Below are positions 1-7,176 of a stretch of DNA of 64,000 bases, piece after piece. This DNA comes from Candidatus Thioglobus sp. NP1 (GTDB lineage: Bacteria; Pseudomonadota; Gammaproteobacteria; PS1; Pseudothioglobaceae). Under the pieces are notes generated by a model. It had not been told where the DNA came from. It was given only the letters and a program-made list of their open reading frames with translations, and made no database searches. The position numbers were made by a program, and so were the translations under genes. Numbering within the stretch: the first letter of the stretch is position 1; each line of letters opens with the position of its first letter. The DNA lies in the NCBI RefSeq assembly GCF_003326015.1, contig NZ_CP023860.1:1054001-1118000 (forward strand), in the 5' to 3' direction.

Positions 1-342
1 GTTCTATCAACGGCTGTTGGCAGTACCTTGTTTGCTGGAATTATGATGATTGGTTCAGAGTGGGATACTGTTAGCACAGTGTCATGGTTGCTCATTCTTG
101 GTGCGGCTGTTGCCATTTTGATCGCTACTTTATTGAGTGTCATGGCTATGCGAATTGGCGACATTGGTTTCGTTTCTCCTTTTCGATATACCTCTATGCT
201 TGGAGCAATTGGGTTGGGTATTTTGATGTTTGGCGATTGGCCTGACCAACCGACTTTAGTTGGAACCGTTATTATAGTCAGTACAGGCATTTATACTTTT
301 CATCGAGAACAAAAGGTTAGTAGAAAAGCAACAACACAATAA
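1..342 (+). CDS. EamA/DMT-family transporter, C-terminal part (start outside window)
   Basis: The frame is open from base 1, so only about the last 113 residues are present and the first visible ATG is not the start. The fragment has three to four hydrophobic segments separated by short loops, including an FRYTSML stretch and a GTVIIVSTGIY helix near the end. This is typical of the last helices of the second EamA repeat in drug/metabolite transporters. Such proteins are 10-helix inner-membrane carriers exporting amino acids, metabolites or drugs; the substrate cannot be read from this fragment. It ends in a short basic tail. Confidence 0.7.
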   Translation, partial: VLSTAVGSTLFAGIMMIGSEWDTVSTVSWLLILGAAVAILIATLLSVMAMRIGDIGFVSPFRYTSMLGAIGLGILMFGDWPDQPTLVGTVIIVSTGIYTFHREQKVSRKATTQ

Positions 343-443
343 ATTACTTTCCAGGTTTTGAAATATAAATGAATATCATTTAATTAAACTATTATAATAA
401 TTTATTGTTAACATCCAATGTTGGTTGTTAAGCAAGAACAATG

Positions 444-482
444 ACGTTTATTTGGGTTTATTCCTAGGTAAGCGTTTTTTTT
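444..482 (+). terminator. Intrinsic-terminator-like hairpin 1 in the glnK upstream region
   Basis: Bases 444-456 can pair with 463-475 over 13 positions (several G-U), leaving a 6-nt loop, and a run of eight T follows (475-482). It lies about 100 nt after the EamA stop and about 95 nt before glnK. It could terminate the EamA transcript or act as an attenuator in the glnK leader. A short unsupported ORF (418-444, no Shine-Dalgarno) ends on its first stem base. Confidence 0.6.
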
Positions 483-515
483 CGTCAGCTTAAAGTTGAG
501 TTCAACTGGTATAGA

Positions 516-553
516 AGCCTACTATCTTTTTTTTAAGGTAGTGGGCTTTTTTG
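516..553 (+). terminator. Intrinsic-terminator-like hairpin 2 directly upstream of glnK
   Basis: Arm 516-528 pairs with 535-547 over 13 positions (two G-U), followed by a T-rich tail. It is only 24 nt upstream of the glnK start, leaving no room for a promoter after it. Unless the promoter overlaps the hairpin itself (a weak TTGAGT-N18-TACTAT at 496-525 is possible), the structure lies in the glnK leader RNA and reads as an attenuator. Confidence 0.6.
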
Positions 554-576
554 TTTTTATTATATGGAGTATTAAT

Positions 577-921
577 ATGAAAATGGTAACAGCGATTATT
601 CAGCCAAAGAGGTTAAGTGGCGTTAGAGAAGCGCTTTCTGAGATTGAAGTAACTGGAATTACAGCAACTGAGGTTAAAGGTTTTGGCAGGCAAAAAGGAC
701 ACACTGAGCTCTATCGTGGGGCAGAGTTTGTGGTTGAATTCTTACCCAAAGTAAAACTAGAGATTGCCATCACTGATGAGCAGCTTGAGCAGGTCATTGA
801 GACCATCATTAAAGCATGCAAGATCAATGGTGGGAAGATTGGTGACGGTAAAATTTTTGTATCAAGTCTTGAGCAGGTCATCCGTATCCGTACGGGTGAA
901 ACTGGTCCTGAAGCGGTATAG
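577..921 (+). CDS. glnK: PII nitrogen regulatory protein GlnK (Phe at position 51)
   Basis: A 114-residue trimeric PII signal protein. GlnK binds 2-oxoglutarate and ATP/ADP and blocks AmtB by inserting its T-loop in the pore. The start is ATG at 577 (MKMVTAIIQ), with GGAG 7 nt upstream; the same frame extends further 5' but lacks homology there. Conserved: VKGFGRQKGH, ELYRGAE, FLPKVK, GKIGDGKIFV and the RIRTGE tail. The T-loop residue normally uridylylated (Tyr51, in GAEY) is Phe here (GAEF, codon TTT), while Tyr46 remains. There are about two extra residues before the B-loop. amtB follows 12 nt later, the classical glnK-amtB operon. Confidence 0.95.
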   Translation: MKMVTAIIQPKRLSGVREALSEIEVTGITATEVKGFGRQKGHTELYRGAEFVVEFLPKVKLEIAITDEQLEQVIETIIKACKINGGKIGDGKIFVSSLEQVIRIRTGETGPEAV

Positions 922-933
922 GGGGAGGTAGCT

Positions 934-2148
934 ATGGAAAATCAAATATTAGAACTACAATATGCTATAGATACTTTTTATTTTTTAGTAATGGGTGCTC
1001 TTGTCATGTGGATGGCTGCAGGTTTCTCAATGCTTGAGGCTGGCCTGGTTAGGAGTAAAAATACAGCAGAGATCTTAACTAAGAATATTGGTTTGTTTGC
1101 CATTGCTTGCACCATGTATATGGTTTATGGTTATGACGTAATGTATGGCGGCGATGCATTCTTATCAGGGATTAGCGGGCAAGGTGAGTCTTACTCAAAC
1201 GCAGCAGATTTTTACTTTCAAGTAGTGTTTGTAGCTACGTCAATGTCAATCGTTTCTGGAGCAGTGGCAGAGAGAATGAAGTTGTTTACTTTCTTTGCTT
1301 TTGCAGTAATTTTTACAACAGTCATCTATCCATTAGAAGGTTCATGGACATGGGGCGGAGCAAGCGTTTTCGGTCTATATTCATTGAGTGACTTTGGATT
1401 TTACGACTTTGCCGGTTCTGGAATTGTACATATGGCAGGAGCTGCTGCTGCACTTGCAGGCGTTCTATTGCTTGGGGCGAGAAAAGGTAAGTATGACAAA
1501 GATGGAAAATCAATGCCAATTTTAGGTGCAAACCTACCTTTAGCAACTCTTGGAACATTTATTTTATGGATGGGTTGGTTTGGCTTTAATGGTGGCTCGG
1601 TACTAGCAATGGCGAGCAAGGAAAGTGCGGACGCTGTAGCAATGGTATTTGTAAATACCAATGCTGCTGCAGCTGGCGGGGTTATTGCAGCGCTTCTTTT
1701 AGCGAAAATGTGGTTTGGAAAAGCAGACTTAACTATGACGTTAAATGGAGCTTTAGCAGGGCTTGTAGCAATTACCGCCGGTCCAGATACGCCAAGCGTA
1801 TTAGTTGCCACTCTAATTGGGGCTGTTGGTGGAATTCTAGTAGTTCTTTCAATAGTTTGGTTAGATCGCAAGCTGAGAATTGATGATCCAGTTGGCGCAA
1901 TATCGGTCCATGGAGTTGTTGGTTTATGGGGTCTTTTGGCTGTACCACTAACAAATAGTGACGTTACATTTACTGGACAGTTAGTTGGTGCTGTTACTAT
2001 TTTTGTCTGGGTATTTGTAGCTTCTGGAGTTGTTTGGTTTGCCCTTAAAACTCTTATGGGAATTCGAGTAACTAAAGAGGATGAAGATGAGGGTGCCGAT
2101 ATTTCTGAGTGTGGCTTAGAGGCTTACCCAGAGTTTGTAACTAAGTAG
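934..2148 (+). CDS. amtB: Ammonium transporter AmtB
   Basis: A 404-residue inner-membrane ammonium channel with about 11 hydrophobic helices. A GGGGGAGG ribosome site lies just upstream. The twin pore histidines are visible as H166 in GIVHMAG and H326 in AISVHGVVGLWG, with the family Asp in the DFAGSG segment. The cytoplasmic tail keeps the SECGLEAYPEF motif that contacts GlnK. There is no long cleavable signal peptide; the N-terminus enters helix 1 at about residue 15. It is the second gene of the glnK-amtB operon, so GlnK is the likely gate of this channel. Confidence 0.97.
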   Translation: MENQILELQYAIDTFYFLVMGALVMWMAAGFSMLEAGLVRSKNTAEILTKNIGLFAIACTMYMVYGYDVMYGGDAFLSGISGQGESYSNAADFYFQVVFVATSMSIVSGAVAERMKLFTFFAFAVIFTTVIYPLEGSWTWGGASVFGLYSLSDFGFYDFAGSGIVHMAGAAAALAGVLLLGARKGKYDKDGKSMPILGANLPLATLGTFILWMGWFGFNGGSVLAMASKESADAVAMVFVNTNAAAAGGVIAALLLAKMWFGKADLTMTLNGALAGLVAITAGPDTPSVLVATLIGAVGGILVVLSIVWLDRKLRIDDPVGAISVHGVVGLWGLLAVPLTNSDVTFTGQLVGAVTIFVWVFVASGVVWFALKTLMGIRVTKEDEDEGADISECGLEAYPEFVTK

Positions 2149-2165
2149 GATAGTTTTAAAAAATT

Positions 2166-2191
2166 GCCAGTGGATTTTTTTGTCCACTGGC
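2166..2191 (+). terminator. Hairpin downstream of amtB
   Basis: A perfect 9-bp inverted repeat (arms GCCAGTGGA and TCCACTGGC) with a T-rich loop starts 17 nt after the amtB stop. There is no T-run on the plus strand after the stem, but on the minus strand the stem is followed by six T. On the plus strand it may stabilise the mRNA 3' end or terminate weakly. Confidence 0.55.
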
Positions 2192-2304
2192 TAACCATCA
2201 AGATGGATCACAATAAAAATGATATCTTTGAAGTCATTCTATTTCTCTTAAAAGTTCTTCCTAGTTTAAAATGATGTTTAATTTTTTCAAGAAAAAATTT
2301 ATTT

Positions 2305-2706
2305 ATGGAAGCTTTTAAAGACAAAAAACCTGAGGATATTATTGAATGTTGGGCAATATCCTTTAATAATGGGGATTTAAAGGCAATTCTAGATTTGTAT
2401 AATAATGAAAGTGTTTTGATGCCAACTTTTTTGCCTGACATCCTAACTAATAAGAGTCAAATAAAAAATTATTTTGAAAGAGTGATTAAAAGTAATGTTG
2501 GGGTAGAACTTGATTATACAAAGATCATAATAAAAGAAATATCAAAAAATAATTATGTCTTAACTGGTCCCTATATATTTATTAATAAGAAAGATAAGAA
2601 TATTAAACATCATTCGAGGTTTACCTTTCTACTAGATATGCTATCTAGTTCGCCAATAAGACATCATCACTCTTCTAAAGATGTATCTAAATCTGAATCT
2701 ATTTAA
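2305..2706 (+). CDS. SnoaL-like / CaMKII-association-domain-like protein
   Basis: 133 residues resembling the NTF2-like fold proteins of the SgcJ/EcaC and CaMKII-association type. It has an N-terminal helix with WAISFNNGDLKAILDLY, then LMPT, and a C-terminal beta region RFTFLLD ending in RHHHSS, which corresponds to the family's conserved HHSS end. The usual W-x-I strand is replaced by a divergent stretch (MLSSSP). Substrate and role are unknown; such domains act as small-molecule binding or isomerase modules. The gene stands alone between amtB and a cupin gene, with an AT-rich leader and no clear ribosome site. Confidence 0.55.
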   Translation: MEAFKDKKPEDIIECWAISFNNGDLKAILDLYNNESVLMPTFLPDILTNKSQIKNYFERVIKSNVGVELDYTKIIIKEISKNNYVLTGPYIFINKKDKNIKHHSRFTFLLDMLSSSPIRHHHSSKDVSKSESI

Positions 2707-2814
2707 AAATTACTTCCTTAAATAATTTTTATTCAAATATTGATTCTAAAGTTTATTATTTAGTCCATAAAGCTATGGATAATAACTCTTTTAGATTAAG
2801 TATATATTTTTAAT

Positions 2815-3156
2815 ATGCACATGAAAATTAACAATATAGATGGGGAAGTGGTTAAGGATAATGAAACTTACATTCTTAAAGATAATACCTCTCTAAATAA
2901 CTTTGTTATTAGCTCAACGACTCTTCACGCTGGTAAATCAACAAAAGGCCATAATCATGATGGTAAAGAGGAAGTTTACTTAATAATCAGTGGAACTGGA
3001 AAAATGGATCTTGATGAAAAGACTATCCCAATTGAAGGAGGTGACATGGTTTTAATTGAGGATGGGGTATTTCATCGTGTTCACAATACTGGTGACGTAG
3101 ATCTATATATGGTTTGTATATTTGATGGGGACCGAGAAAATGTCTATAGAACTTAA
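2815..3156 (+). CDS. Single-domain cupin protein
   Basis: 113 residues forming one small beta-barrel cupin. Cupin motif 1 is visible at about residues 42-62 (H-N-H-x4-E-x6-G, within GHNHDGKEEVY), giving two His and a Glu for metal. Motif 2 at about 80-95 (GDMVLIEDGVFHRVHN) supplies the third His. Such small cupins can be sugar isomerases, dioxygenases or binding proteins, and nothing here decides. Two in-frame ATGs occur at the start (2815 and 2821). The following glucokinase gene suggests, weakly, a sugar-related task. Confidence 0.75.
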   Translation: MHMKINNIDGEVVKDNETYILKDNTSLNNFVISSTTLHAGKSTKGHNHDGKEEVYLIISGTGKMDLDEKTIPIEGGDMVLIEDGVFHRVHNTGDVDLYMVCIFDGDRENVYRT

Positions 3157-3197
3157 ATATTTAGGATATTCTAATCATTAGCGAGCAAAGTTATAAT

Positions 3198-4136
3198 TTG
3201 GTAGGTGATATAGGTGGAACAAATGCAAGGTTTGCCCTTGTAGTTTCAGGTAAATCAGAGTTAACTAATATAAAAACTCTGCAATGTCGTAAATTTGAAA
3301 CTATTCAAGATGCTATTCATTCTTATCTTTCATCAATTGATAATGTTCAAATCGAGTCAGCTTCTATAGCTACTGCCGGAACAACTCACCTAGATGTCTT
3401 CAAGTTAGCAAATAATAACTGGACTATTAATAAAGCTAATGTTTCAATTGCATTAAATCATATTGAAGTTAAATGGATTAATGACTTTTCAGCACAAGCA
3501 CTTGCAACAACTTCACTAACAAATGATGATGTTATTATTTTAAATAAAGGGATTATTCAACAAGATAGAGTCAAGTTAGTTATTGGTCCTGGAACAGGTT
3601 TGGGAACTTGTGGGCTAATAAAATCAGCAGAAAGATGGGTGCCTCTTCCAGCTCAAGGTGGGCATTCAACCTTTGCACCAAACTCAACTTTAGAAATTGA
3701 AATTTTAACTATATTAAAAAAACAATTTGGTCATGTCTCAGTTGAAAGAGTTTTGTCAGGCGGTGGCATTGTTAATTTATACAAAGCTTTATGTCAAATT
3801 AATGCAAAGGAGCCATTATTCAATAAACCTGCTGAGATATCATCTGCTGCAATACAATCAAAGCCAGATCAAGTAGCTAAGGATACTCTTCAATTATTTT
3901 GTCAAATCTTTGGCTCAGTTACTGGAACTATTGCATTAACAACTGGATGTTTAGGTGGTATCTATATTACAAGTGATTTAGTAAGAAATTTTTTAGATTA
4001 CTTTATTAAAAGTGACTTTTTAAAGTGTTTTGAAGATAAGGGTCGCTTGCAATATTATATGACTGATATTCCGATATTTATATCCAAAAAAGAGAATATG
4101 GGACTTATAGGAAGCACCTACCATTTAAATAATTAA
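3198..4136 (+). CDS. glk: Glucokinase (ROK-independent Glk family)
   Basis: About 312 residues; phosphorylates glucose with ATP in the cytoplasm. Motifs: phosphate-binding VGDIGGTNARFAL at the N-terminus, catalytic WINDFSA, GPGTGLGTCGL, and QGGHSTFAP plus VERVLSGGGI in the glucose site. The C-terminus carries GGIYITSDLV. Annotation here begins at a TTG at 3198, but homologues carry about seven more residues. The frame is open back to 3165 and reads SEQSYNLVGD before the motif, with AGGA at 3163-3166. A rare ATC (3174) or ATT (3177) start is therefore plausible; no ATG is available. Confidence is high for function, low for the exact start. Confidence 0.9.
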   Translation: MVGDIGGTNARFALVVSGKSELTNIKTLQCRKFETIQDAIHSYLSSIDNVQIESASIATAGTTHLDVFKLANNNWTINKANVSIALNHIEVKWINDFSAQALATTSLTNDDVIILNKGIIQQDRVKLVIGPGTGLGTCGLIKSAERWVPLPAQGGHSTFAPNSTLEIEILTILKKQFGHVSVERVLSGGGIVNLYKALCQINAKEPLFNKPAEISSAAIQSKPDQVAKDTLQLFCQIFGSVTGTIALTTGCLGGIYITSDLVRNFLDYFIKSDFLKCFEDKGRLQYYMTDIPIFISKKENMGLIGSTYHLNN

Positions 4137-4146
4137 ATTAGTATTT

Positions 4147-4515
4147 TTATTTTATATCTAATGCTGTTTTAATGAGAATTTCAGCAATCTCATCCCTAGA
4201 ACCAAAGTAATTTGCAATTTTTATTTTTAAGTTTGGATTTTTCGCATATGCCTTACTTATCTCTTCTGGAATATCTCTTGTAATATGAACACCAGCAGAT
4301 AAAAAATAAGGAAGAATTGTTACCGAAGATGCACCCATATCAGAGCACTTTTGGATAGCTTCCTCAATATTAGGGCTGGCAAACTCAAGAAAACCATGAA
4401 TAACTGAATCAAATTCTTCATTATTAAGTGAGGTAATTTTCTTTACCAAAGATTCAATTTCAAGATTTGATTCTTCTCTTCTACTGCCATGTGCGATTAA
4501 TAATAATATATTCAT
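4147..4515 (-). CDS. Small CbiX/SirB-type sirohydrochlorin chelatase
   Basis: A 122-residue single-domain class II chelatase. It inserts Fe2+ (siroheme) or Co2+ (cobalamin) into sirohydrochlorin; the sequence does not separate the two. Visible motifs are the N-terminal LLIAHGSRREESN, with the metal-binding His, and LPYFLSAGVHITRDIPEE, with the second His, plus the family helix IEEAIQKC. The length matches short CbiX/SirB proteins. It is divergent from hemH, so two metal-tetrapyrrole insertion genes share one 107-bp intergenic region. Confidence 0.85.
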   Translation of the reverse strand: MNILLLIAHGSRREESNLEIESLVKKITSLNNEEFDSVIHGFLEFASPNIEEAIQKCSDMGASSVTILPYFLSAGVHITRDIPEEISKAYAKNPNLKIKIANYFGSRDEIAEILIKTALDIK

Positions 4516-4622
4516 TTTTAATCCGATAAAAGACGTATAAATACTATTGTCATGTTTTACAGTGAAACAAATGTTATAGGGTATCTTATCACATTGTAAA
4601 AATTAATATTTGAGGGCTAGTT

Positions 4623-5657
4623 TTGTATAAAAGTTCATCTATTCATGAATCGGGAAGTGATTCAAAAATTGGCATTCTTTTAGCCAATTTGGGGACTCCT
4701 GATGCACCCACAGCAAAAGCAGTAAAACCCTATTTGAGGCAGTTTTTATCAGATACTCGTGTCATTGAGCCACCACCACCAAAGTGGATTTGGCAATTAA
4801 TTTTAAATATAGTTATTTTGAATTTAAGACCAAGGAGATCAGCAAAACTATACAAAAGTGTCTGGGACACTCATGGTGAGGGCTCTCCACTTTTATCAAT
4901 TTCAAAGATGCAGAAAAAGGCAATTTCATCAGAGCTTGAGAGAAGATTGCCAGGTAAATTTAGTGTTGCCTTAGGTATGTGTTATGGGAATCCCTCTATG
5001 GCCTCTGCACTTGGTGAATTAGAGGCTCAAGGGTGCAATAAAATTTTAGTTTTACCTTTATATCCTCAGTACGCAGCTTCTTCTACTGGCTCAGTTTTTG
5101 ATGCTGTTGCAAGAGAACTATCAAGTTGGCGAAATGTTCCAGATATAAGGTTTATTAGCAGTTATAACAAAGAAGATTTATATATCGAGGCGCTAGCAAA
5201 TAGTGTTAAGGAGTATCAAAAAATTAATGGTAAGCCTGATTTTTTATTGATGTCGTACCATGGCATTCCTAAAAAATATTTTGATAAGGGTGATAACTAC
5301 CCATGCCAGTGTTGTAAAACCTCTTTCTTACTTGCCTCAAAATTAGACCTTAAGCCTGAGCAATATAAGATGACTTTTCAATCAAGGCTTGGTGTTGCTG
5401 AATGGATGAAAGACTATACAGATGAGACATTAAAGTCTCTTCCTGCTAAGGGCATTAAAAGTGTCCAAGTAATTTGTCCTGGATTTTCAGCTGATTGTCT
5501 TGAAACTATTGAAGAAATAAGTGGAGAAAATAAAACATATTTTATGGAAGCAGGAGGTCAGTCTTTTGATTACATACCGGCACTAAATGATAGAAAAGAT
5601 CATATTAATTTTTTAACTGAGTTGCTATTAAAAAATTCCTCAGATTGGACTATTTGA
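4623..5657 (+). CDS. hemH: Ferrochelatase (protoheme ferro-lyase)
   Basis: 344 residues; inserts Fe2+ into protoporphyrin IX in the last step of protoheme synthesis. Motifs: GILLANLGTPDAP at about residue 17, FLSDTRVIE, YPQYAASSTG, the catalytic-His segment LMSYHGIPKKYF, FQSRLGVAEW, and CPGFSADCLETIEEI with the second acidic cluster. A PCQCC segment adds cysteines of unknown role. No ATG is near the N-terminus; the TTG at 4623 is supported by GAGGG at 4612-4616. The next gene starts 1 nt after the stop, so the two are co-translated. Confidence 0.95.
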   Translation: MYKSSSIHESGSDSKIGILLANLGTPDAPTAKAVKPYLRQFLSDTRVIEPPPPKWIWQLILNIVILNLRPRRSAKLYKSVWDTHGEGSPLLSISKMQKKAISSELERRLPGKFSVALGMCYGNPSMASALGELEAQGCNKILVLPLYPQYAASSTGSVFDAVARELSSWRNVPDIRFISSYNKEDLYIEALANSVKEYQKINGKPDFLLMSYHGIPKKYFDKGDNYPCQCCKTSFLLASKLDLKPEQYKMTFQSRLGVAEWMKDYTDETLKSLPAKGIKSVQVICPGFSADCLETIEEISGENKTYFMEAGGQSFDYIPALNDRKDHINFLTELLLKNSSDWTI

Positions 5658-5658
5658 C

Positions 5659-6510
5659 GTGAAAATAGTTGTATTAGGTGGAACTGGACTAATTGGAAAG
5701 GCTTTAAGGCAGAATTTATCTTCAGATCATATTATTGAATGTTTTGGTAGGCAAGCTTTTCAATCAGTCGATAAGTTGTTATCTTGTATTGAAGGAAGTG
5801 ATTTAATAATTCAACTTTCTGGTTCAACTATAGCTAAAAGATGGACTAAAAAGCATCTCAAGGAAGTCTGGACAAGCAGAGTTGATGCAAATCATATGCT
5901 TGCAGAAGCATTTAAGCTACTGAAAGATAAGCCAAGAGTTATATGTGCCTCAGGAGTAGGGTATTACCCCGAATCAAATTGTGATAAACCATATCTAGAA
6001 ACGCATAATGAATCTGGAAGTGACTACCTAGCAAAGCTTTCAATAGCGTGGGAGGATGCTGCAAAATTGATTTCAAATGAGGTCATTATTTTTAGATTTG
6101 GCGTTGTCTTATCGAGAAAAGGTGGAGTACTTAAAAAGTTATATCTTCCATATTTTCTTGGTTTAGGTGGCCCGATTAAAGATGGAAGTCAATGTTTCTC
6201 TTGGATTCATGTTAATGATCTAATAAAGGTATTTAATTATATTATTTTAAATCCTAAAAAAACTGGAATATATAACGTCACATCACCAAAGCCTATTCAG
6301 CAAAGATATTTTGGAAAAGTTCTTGCAAAGGCTCTGAAAAGACCTTTTATTGCCCCCCTTTTTGAGTGGCAGCTTAAACTATTATTTGGCAGTGGCTCTA
6401 GAGTTCTAACTCAAAGTGTTTCTGTTTTTCCTGGGCGCTTAATAGATGAAGGCTTTGAATTTGATTACCCTGACATTGAAAGTGCCATTGATAATTTAGT
6501 TTTAGGGTAA
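5659..6510 (+). CDS. TIGR01777-family SDR epimerase
   Basis: A 283-residue extended short-chain dehydrogenase-like protein (YfcH/SulA type). The Rossmann motif GGTGLIGKAL is at residues 7-16. The family signatures GSTIAKRWTKKHLKEVW, ICASGVGYYP and FSWIHVNDL follow, with a C-terminal DUF1731 region (VFPGRLIDEGFEFDYPD). The biochemical reaction is unknown; in other bacteria the family is annotated as a nucleoside-diphosphate-sugar epimerase by homology only. It starts with GTG one base after the hemH stop, which suggests translational coupling. Confidence 0.9.
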   Translation: MKIVVLGGTGLIGKALRQNLSSDHIIECFGRQAFQSVDKLLSCIEGSDLIIQLSGSTIAKRWTKKHLKEVWTSRVDANHMLAEAFKLLKDKPRVICASGVGYYPESNCDKPYLETHNESGSDYLAKLSIAWEDAAKLISNEVIIFRFGVVLSRKGGVLKKLYLPYFLGLGGPIKDGSQCFSWIHVNDLIKVFNYIILNPKKTGIYNVTSPKPIQQRYFGKVLAKALKRPFIAPLFEWQLKLLFGSGSRVLTQSVSVFPGRLIDEGFEFDYPDIESAIDNLVLG

Positions 6511-6526
6511 TTTATACTCTTTTCCT

Positions 6527-6554
6527 TTGACATGAAATTCACTATGAGTATGAT
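6527..6554 (+). promoter_or_regulatory. Sigma-70-type promoter upstream of the slyD-like gene
   Basis: A perfect TTGACA (6527-6532), a 16-bp spacer and TATGAT (6549-6554) predict transcription starting near 6561. That gives a leader of about 105 nt before the slyD-like ATG. Confidence 0.65.
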
Positions 6555-6587
6555 AAAATGCATTAGTTTGATGACCTTAAGGACTTT

Positions 6588-6617
6588 ATGAAGTTTTTTC
6601 GTTCATTAGTAATTTAG
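6588..6617 (+). CDS. Possible 9-residue leader peptide of the slyD-like gene
   Basis: ATG at 6588 with AAGGA at 6579-6583 reads MKFFRSLVI and stops with TAG at 6615-6617. The stop lies on the first bases of the terminator stem that follows. The placement suits translation-coupled attenuation, but such a short ORF can occur by chance. Confidence 0.35.
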   Translation: MKFFRSLVI

Positions 6618-6644
6618 GCCTTCAGTTAAAAGAAGGTTTTTTTT
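6616..6644 (+). terminator. Terminator/attenuator in the slyD-like leader
   Basis: Arms 6619-6623 (CCTTC) and 6632-6636 (GAAGG) pair, extendable outward to about 8 bp using G-U pairs, with an 8-nt loop and a run of eight T. It lies between a good promoter and the ATG at 6666, so it sits in the leader, not at the end of a gene. Confidence 0.7.
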
Positions 6645-6665
6645 GTATTTAATTTTGGAGTAAAC

Positions 6666-7151
6666 ATGAAGGTAAGTAAGGATAAAGTTGTTTTAATGCA
6701 TTACACTCTTAAAAATGATAAAGGTGAGGTTATAGATTCTTCTGACGGTAAAGAGCCTTTAGCATTTTTACAAGGCCATGGAAATATCATTCCTGGCTTA
6801 GAAAATGCTTTAGAGGGCTGTAAATCTGGTGATAAAAAGGAAGTTTCTGTAGAGCCAGAAGAAGGCTATGGCCTTAAAATGGATGATGCTATTCAAGAAA
6901 TTCCAAGTTCTGCATTACAGGGTATAGAAGAGGTAACCGTTGGTATGCAGCTCCAATCGCAAGATCAAGATGGAAATCCATTTGTTGTGTCTGTAATTAA
7001 AATTGAAGATGATAAAATTACAGTTGATGCTAATCATCCTTTAGCTGGCGAGACCCTTCATTTCTCTGTCAGTATTGAAGAGGTTAGAGACGCACAAGAA
7101 GAGGAATTATCTCATGGCCATGTTCATGCGCCAGGCGGTCACTCACATTAA
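6666..7151 (+). CDS. SlyD-like FKBP-type peptidyl-prolyl isomerase
   Basis: 161 residues; a cytoplasmic prolyl isomerase/chaperone of the SlyD class. The FKBP half (residues 1-70) has VLMHYTLKNDKGEVIDSS and FLQGHGNIIPGLENAL. The inserted IF chaperone domain (about 71-125) follows EPEEGYG, then the barrel closes with NHPLAGETLHFSV. The His-containing tail (HGHVHAPGGHSH) could bind Ni2+ or Zn2+ but is shorter than in E. coli SlyD. TTGGAG lies 6-8 nt before the ATG. Expression is probably controlled by the attenuator-like leader. Confidence 0.9.
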   Translation: MKVSKDKVVLMHYTLKNDKGEVIDSSDGKEPLAFLQGHGNIIPGLENALEGCKSGDKKEVSVEPEEGYGLKMDDAIQEIPSSALQGIEEVTVGMQLQSQDQDGNPFVVSVIKIEDDKITVDANHPLAGETLHFSVSIEEVRDAQEEELSHGHVHAPGGHSH

Positions 7152-7176
7152 ATTTCAACATTAATAGCGGGTTTTA

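Noticed and set aside
496-576. N-terminal extension of glnK
   Set aside because: Reads through the leader hairpin and has no homology; the ATG at 577 has a good ribosome site.
1401-1871. Long minus-strand frame opposite amtB
   Set aside because: It lies fully inside amtB, has no ribosome site or recognisable domain, and results from codon bias on the opposite strand.
2208-2441. Minus-strand frame of 77 residues
   Set aside because: Overlaps the start of the SnoaL-like gene and its upstream region; no ribosome site and no family.
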